Translations under genes and position numbers: made by a program | Notes under the pieces: generated by a model | The model's input: only the letters and a program-made list of their open reading frames with translations | Told to the model about the DNA's origin: nothing | Databases searched by the model: none | Origin: Actinotalea ferrariae | GTDB taxonomy: Bacteria > Actinomycetota > Actinomycetes > Actinomycetales > Cellulomonadaceae | DNA length: 64,000 nt | Assembly: GCF_019733465.1 (NCBI RefSeq) | Contig: NZ_JACVQL010000051.1 | Coordinates: forward strand, 1-64,000 | Direction of reading: 5' to 3' | Shown: positions 59,785 through 64,000 of the stretch, one piece after another | Numbering within the stretch: position 1 is the first letter of the stretch | How the letters are laid out: the number at the start of each line of letters is the position of its first letter

Positions 59785-59796
59785 GCCGCGAGTCTA
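59782..59796 (-). promoter_or_regulatory. Leaderless promoter of the CGNR gene (TAGACT, 6 bases, ATG)
   Basis: On the minus strand TAGACT (59796-59791) is six bases before the ATG at 59784, with no ribosome site between. On the other strand TAACCT at 59827-59832 may be the -10 of the MFS gene, 8 bases before its ATG. Confidence 0.55.
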
Positions 59797-59840
59797 CGAG
59801 CCCTTGATCGGCCTGGGTCAGCGGCGTAACCTCTGAATGC

Positions 59841-61142
59841 ATGGCAGCGGTTACGGGGGACCCGCCGGCATGGTCCGTGCCCAACTTCCGGCGGCTGTGG
59901 GTCGCCTCGGCCGCGTCGTCGTTCGGGTCCGAGGTGTCCGAGATCGTGCTGCCTCTGCTGGCGATCACGACCCTGTCGGCCACCGCGTCGGAGGTGGGCT
60001 GGATCCGCACGGCGCAGTTCCTGCCGTTCCTGCTCGCGACCCTCCCGCTGGGTGTCCTCGTCGACCGTCGACGGCACCGGCGGCGGGACATGCTCGTCCT
60101 CGCCGACGTCGGCCGCTTCGCGCTCTTCGCCGGCATCGCGCTGCTGGTCTGGGCCGGCCTGTCGGACGTCGCGCCGCTCTACCCGCTGCTGTTCGCGATC
60201 GGGACGCTCACCGTCCTCTACCAGGTCGCGGACTTCGCGTTCCTGCCGAGCGTGGTCCGTCCCGGTCAGCTCGTCGACGCGAACGGCAAGATCGCGGCCA
60301 CGAGCTCCGGGAACGAGATCGCCGGGCGGGGCGTGGGTGGCGTCCTGGTGCAGGCGGTCTCGGCGCCGGTGGCCGTCGCGGTCGACGCCGTCGCGTTCGG
60401 CGTGTCCGCGCTCGCGCTGCGCCGGATCCGGGTGGACCAGCTGCAGCCGTCGGACGAGGCGGAGAACCCGCGGGTGCGGACGGGACCGGCGTACCGCGAC
60501 GCCGTCGCGGGGGTGCGCTACGCCGTGCGCGACCGGTACGTCCGGGCCCTGCTCGGCGAGGCGACGACGTACAACCTCTTCAACGAGCTCTTCCTCGTCG
60601 GGCTGCTGCTGTGGGCCGTGCGCGACCTCGGCCTCGGCGCCGCCACCATCGGCCTCGTCCTCACGGCGGGCGGGCTCGGGTCCTTCCTCGGCGCGTGGTT
60701 CGGCTCGCGGCTGACCGGGCGCTTCGGGTACGGGCGGGTCCTGGTGATCAGCATGCTGATCGGCAACACGGCACCCGTGGGGACCGCGGCGGTCGGCACC
60801 GGGGGCGCCACCGGGATCGCCGTGCTCTGCGCGCTGTTCGCGCTGGTCGGCATCGGCAGCGGGATCGCGAACGTGCATGCGGTCAGCCTGCGGCAGACCG
60901 CCGTCCCGGAGTCGCTGCGCGGGCAGGTGAACGCCGCGTACCGCCTGATCTCCTGGGGCGTGGTCCCGGTCGGCGCCGCCGCGGGCGGGCTGGTCGCCGA
61001 GCAGCTCGGGGGCCGGGGCGCGATGCTCGTCGGCGCGGTCGGGGTGGCGTGCGCGACGGCGTGGGTGGCGCTGTCCCCGGTCCGGCGTCTGCGTCGCATC
61101 GAGGACGCCGGGCGCGGTACGCAGGCCGGCGTGGGGTCGTGA
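59841..61142 (+). CDS. MFS efflux transporter (EntS/MFS_3 type)
   Basis: This 433-residue transporter has about 12 membrane helices. It starts AWSVPNFRRLWVASAASSFG, with PLLAITTLSATASEVGWIRT and FLPFLLATLPLGVLVDRRRHRR, the loop 2-3 motif of the family. The second half has FFGSRLTGRFG-like text (WFGSRLTGRFGYGR) and VNAAYRLISWGVVPVGAAAG. The group mostly exports drugs or siderophores; the substrate is unknown. Confidence 0.9.
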   Translation: MAAVTGDPPAWSVPNFRRLWVASAASSFGSEVSEIVLPLLAITTLSATASEVGWIRTAQFLPFLLATLPLGVLVDRRRHRRRDMLVLADVGRFALFAGIALLVWAGLSDVAPLYPLLFAIGTLTVLYQVADFAFLPSVVRPGQLVDANGKIAATSSGNEIAGRGVGGVLVQAVSAPVAVAVDAVAFGVSALALRRIRVDQLQPSDEAENPRVRTGPAYRDAVAGVRYAVRDRYVRALLGEATTYNLFNELFLVGLLLWAVRDLGLGAATIGLVLTAGGLGSFLGAWFGSRLTGRFGYGRVLVISMLIGNTAPVGTAAVGTGGATGIAVLCALFALVGIGSGIANVHAVSLRQTAVPESLRGQVNAAYRLISWGVVPVGAAAGGLVAEQLGGRGAMLVGAVGVACATAWVALSPVRRLRRIEDAGRGTQAGVGS

Positions 61143-61247
61143 CGCCCGGGCCCCGACCGGCCACCACGTCCGGGTGCACAGCACCCTCGACGCCGGCGCG
61201 GCGACCCACCGTTCGCCGACTCACGCGGCCCGCAGCACAGTAGGCAC

Positions 61248-63245
61248 GTGACGACCGAGACCGTCCCCGACGACGGGGACCGCTCCGGACCGAGCAGGCG
61301 CGCGCTGGTGGCCGCGGCCGTCGTTGTGCTGGCCGTGGTCGCGGCGGCCGTCGTCGGCGGGCTCCGGGGTGGTCGCGCCGCCCCGGCCGAGCCTGCGCCC
61401 GCCGCCGCGGTGAGCGAGGGCTCCGGTGAGGTCTCGGCGTTCCCGGTGCCCGGGACCGCCGTCGTGCGCCCCGAGGCGCAGCTGAGCTTCCGCGGCGACG
61501 TCGGCGACCTCTCGGGCCTCGAGGTGGTCGGATCGCGCTCGGGGGAGCACGCGGGCACCCTCGTCGAGCACTCGGACGGCGGCGGGGCGAGCTTCCTGAC
61601 CGACGAGCCGTTCGAGCAGGGGGAGCGGGTCACCGTGTCGACCGGGCTGCCGGTCCGCGGGACGGACGACGGCGAGTACACGCTGACGGTCGCGGAGCTG
61701 GGTCAGCGCCCGCCGCTCGAGCCGCCGCCCGTGCAGAGCGTCGAGGACGCGCGGGCCCGCGCGTCGGCCGGCGGGGCGTCGGCCGACCCGGCCCCGACGG
61801 AGATGGGCTCCGCACCTGGAGGTCCGGCGGCTTCGGGGGAGCCGTCCCCGACGCCGTCGGCCGACCCCGTCCTCGCCGTCGAGCACGTCCACGAGTTCGC
61901 GTCGGCGCCCGGCATCGAGCCGCCACGCGTCGAGGTCACGGGGCCGGAGGCCGGCACGACCGGCCCCGACGACGAGGGCTCGCCAGGCCTCACCGCCCTC
62001 GGGATCAAGAACGGCTACGGGCAGAAGGGCCCGATCCTCCTCGACGACGCGGGGGAGACGGTCTGGTTCCGGCCCCTCGACGGCGTCGACGCGCGCGACG
62101 TGCAGGTCCAGACCCTCGGGGGCGAGCCGGTGCTCACCTGGTGGGAGGGGCGCATGAACGTCGGCTACGGCTACGGCGAGGCCGTCGTGGTCGACGAGGC
62201 GTACGAGGAGGTGGCGCGGGTCCGGATGACGAGCGGCTACGACGCCGACTCGCACGAGTTCCGCCTCACCGATGCGGGTACGGCCCTGCTCATGGCCTAC
62301 GAGCCCGTGCGCATGGACCTGCGACCGGTGGGCGGTCCGGCCGACGGCCAGGTGGTCGACAACGTGGTGCAGGAGATCGACGTCGCCACCGGCGCGCTGC
62401 TCTTCGAGTGGCACAGCGTCGGCACGGTCGGCCTCGACGAGTCCTACCTCGAGCTGCCCGAGGACCACGTCCCGTACGACTACTTCCACGCCAACTCGAT
62501 CGACGTCGACGACGACGGGGACCTGCTCGTGTCCGCGCGCCACGTGTGCTCGGTCGTCTCGCTCGACCGCGTGACGGGTGCGGTCGAGTGGCGGCTCGGC
62601 GGGCGCGAGAGCGACCTCGAGATGGGCGCGGGCGCCACCTTCCTCAAGCAGCACGACGCCCGACGTTCTGCCGACGGCACGCTCACGGTCTTCGACAACG
62701 GCGGCACCTGCGGTGGCACGACGCGCGAGAGCTCGCGGGGTCTGGCGCTCGTCGTCGACGAGGTGGCGATGACGGTCGAGGTCGCGCGGGAGCACCCGCA
62801 CCCCGAGGGGCTCTTCTCCGAGAGCCAGGCGAACTACCAGGAGCTCGAGGACGGCTCCGTGTTCCTCGGCTGGGGGAGCCTGCCGCGGTTCACGCTGATG
62901 AGCGCCGACGGCGAGGTGCTGCTCGACGGCACGGTGCCCGACGAGCTGTCGGTCACGTCCTACCGCGCCCACCGGGTCGAGTGGACGGGCCGACCGTCGG
63001 CCGACCCGGCGGCCGTGCTGGTCGAGGCCGACGGCACTGCGGCGGTGCACGTGAGCTGGAACGGTGCGACCGAGGTCGACCGGTGGCGCGTGCTCGACGA
63101 GGCGGGTGCGGAGGTCGCGTCCGCGGCGCGCGCGGGGTTCGAGACGGTCCTGCCCCTCGGAGCGGCCGCGATCGACGGCGACCTGCGGGTCGAGGCCCTG
63201 GACGCGGCGGGCGAGGTGCTGGGCGAGGCCGACGTCGCGGGCTGA
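61248..63245 (+). CDS. Arylsulfotransferase (ASST) family exported protein
   Basis: The 665-residue protein has an N-terminal anchor (ALVAAAVVVLAVVAAAVVGG). An Ala/Gly/Pro-rich region of about 200 residues follows, then a beta-propeller-like domain from about residue 240. It has ENGYGQKG-like text (IKNGYGQKGPILLDDAGETV), VNVVQEID-like text (NVVQEIDVATGALLFEWHS), DYFHANSIDVDDDGDLLVSA and FLKQHDARR. The His residues in FHANS and KQHDA match the ASST substrate site. Donor and acceptor are unknown. The gene is alone, with its own GTG start after a 105-base gap. Confidence 0.88.
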   Translation: MTTETVPDDGDRSGPSRRALVAAAVVVLAVVAAAVVGGLRGGRAAPAEPAPAAAVSEGSGEVSAFPVPGTAVVRPEAQLSFRGDVGDLSGLEVVGSRSGEHAGTLVEHSDGGGASFLTDEPFEQGERVTVSTGLPVRGTDDGEYTLTVAELGQRPPLEPPPVQSVEDARARASAGGASADPAPTEMGSAPGGPAASGEPSPTPSADPVLAVEHVHEFASAPGIEPPRVEVTGPEAGTTGPDDEGSPGLTALGIKNGYGQKGPILLDDAGETVWFRPLDGVDARDVQVQTLGGEPVLTWWEGRMNVGYGYGEAVVVDEAYEEVARVRMTSGYDADSHEFRLTDAGTALLMAYEPVRMDLRPVGGPADGQVVDNVVQEIDVATGALLFEWHSVGTVGLDESYLELPEDHVPYDYFHANSIDVDDDGDLLVSARHVCSVVSLDRVTGAVEWRLGGRESDLEMGAGATFLKQHDARRSADGTLTVFDNGGTCGGTTRESSRGLALVVDEVAMTVEVAREHPHPEGLFSESQANYQELEDGSVFLGWGSLPRFTLMSADGEVLLDGTVPDELSVTSYRAHRVEWTGRPSADPAAVLVEADGTAAVHVSWNGATEVDRWRVLDEAGAEVASAARAGFETVLPLGAAAIDGDLRVEALDAAGEVLGEADVAG

Positions 63246-63424
63246 GGCGTGAGGACGCCGACGGGCGGCCGGCATGCGCCGACCGCCCGTCCACAGCATC
63301 CGCACCGGCAGACGCCTCTCGGCGCAAGGCCGCTCTCGGCGGCTGGAGGTGGAGCCCGGGGTCATGGACCGGTGCGGCATCCGTGACAACGCGGTGCCCC
63401 GGACGGATGTTCCCGGACCGGGGC

Positions 63425-63865
63425 TCAGCGGATGAGGTCCAGGGTCTTGACCTTGAGGATCGCGTGGATCGCGGCCTCGATGGAGTCCTCGTCCTCCGGG
63501 CCCTCGCCGGCGGGCTCGTCACCGCTCTGGATGGCCACCAGGCTCAGCGGCTTCGTCGTCGTCGAGCTGGCGCCGTACGAGTAGTACAGGGAGACGGGCG
63601 CCTCGTTGCGCAGCACGTCGTACATGCGCGTGAAGTCGCCCGACGGGATCTGGGCGAAGACCGTGATGCCGTCGTAGTTCAGGCCGCCGACGTTGATGGC
63701 CCACCCGCTCATGCTCGCGTAGGACGGGAAGAAGAACAGGGTCGCCTTGTTCTGGATGCCGTGCGCGAGCACCGGCCCGGCGATCGTGAGCCGGGTGTAC
63801 TGCGTCGAGGTGTTGCGGGCGACCTGCACGGTGTACGACTCGATCGGGATGGTTCCTGAGGGCAT
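63425..63865 (-). CDS. Orphan protein of unknown function
   Basis: This 146-residue protein starts MPSGTIPIESYTVQVARNTS. It is rich in beta-forming residues (LTIAGPVLAHG, TLFFFPSY, GWAINVGGLNYDGITVFAQ) and ends in an acidic helix (EDEDSIEAAIHAIL). AAGGAG is 8 bases before the ATG. There is no signal peptide. I do not recognise a family. Codon use is normal for the genome. It stands alone: 63246-63424 and 63866-64000 show no other gene. Confidence 0.75.
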   Translation of the reverse strand: MPSGTIPIESYTVQVARNTSTQYTRLTIAGPVLAHGIQNKATLFFFPSYASMSGWAINVGGLNYDGITVFAQIPSGDFTRMYDVLRNEAPVSLYYSYGASSTTTKPLSLVAIQSGDEPAGEGPEDEDSIEAAIHAILKVKTLDLIR

Positions 63866-64000
63866 CGTGCGCTCCTTCGACGTCGACCGGCTGCAGCGAT
63901 GGCCGGTCGGGCGGGACGGGTTCCCGCCTCTGCTGGTTGAGGAGCGCGCCGCGGCCGTCCTGTGACAGCCGCTCGCGGACCGGTGCCCGCGGGACGTGAC

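Overview
The window reads as a chromosomal segment of a very GC-rich actinobacterium, probably near Cellulomonas or another Cellulomonadaceae. The evidence is the strong G/C bias at third codon positions and the Actinobacteria-specific genes whiA, rbpA, opcA and a bldC-like regulator. The genus is an inference from gene content and order, not from a marker gene.

Layout. 1-388 is the 5' part of a methyltransferase. 580-5986 is a four-gene peptide-type ABC importer (lipoprotein, two permeases, one fused double ATPase). 6147-8368 holds phosphofructokinase and an FAD monooxygenase. 8606-11551 holds rpsA, coaE and pyroglutamyl peptidase. 11646-12606 holds a phosphotransferase-fold protein and the bldC-like regulator. 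12888-25903 is centred on nucleotide excision repair (uvrB, uvrA, uvrC), interleaved with a YciI protein, a Ser/Thr kinase coupled to a lipoprotein, a beta-lactamase-fold hydrolase, a GH15 enzyme and an OsmC protein. uvrC leads the overlapping run rapZ-yvcK-whiA. 29142-32734 is gap-pgk-tpiA followed by secG, then rbpA. 33224-40627 runs on the minus strand as tkt-tal-zwf-opcA-pgl plus an O-methyltransferase, so most of the pentose phosphate route is in one transcription unit beside the triose part of glycolysis. 40924-52133 is ctaB, xerD, parA-scpA-scpB-rluB, aroH-tyrA-cmk-plsC-der and a membrane protein, mostly with 4-base overlaps.

From about 52 kb the window becomes accessory. It has small orphan proteins, a 12-bp minisatellite, an orphan ArsD-like protein, a DUF4262 protein and a tRNA-Pro(GGG) gene. 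The tRNA 3' end is repeated exactly (64 bp) 2,344 bp downstream. Between the copies lies an island without an integrase. It carries a frameshift-damaged polymorphic-toxin C-terminal module (PD-(D/E)XK-like nuclease) and an intact downstream gene whose ATG overlaps the toxin stop as TGATG, the expected layout of a toxin-immunity pair. Beyond it lie a degenerate initiator-tRNA 3' half, a YceI gene, an IS3-type orfA fragment, a sugar-dehydrogenase fragment, a CGNR regulator, an MFS transporter, an arylsulfotransferase-like protein and an orphan protein.

The most notable items are the tRNA-Pro toxin/immunity island with its compensating frameshifts, the repeated motifs around its att sites, and a recurring leaderless promoter layout (TAnnnT, 6-7 bases, start codon) at uvrA, uvrB, uvrC, coaE, parA and the CGNR gene.
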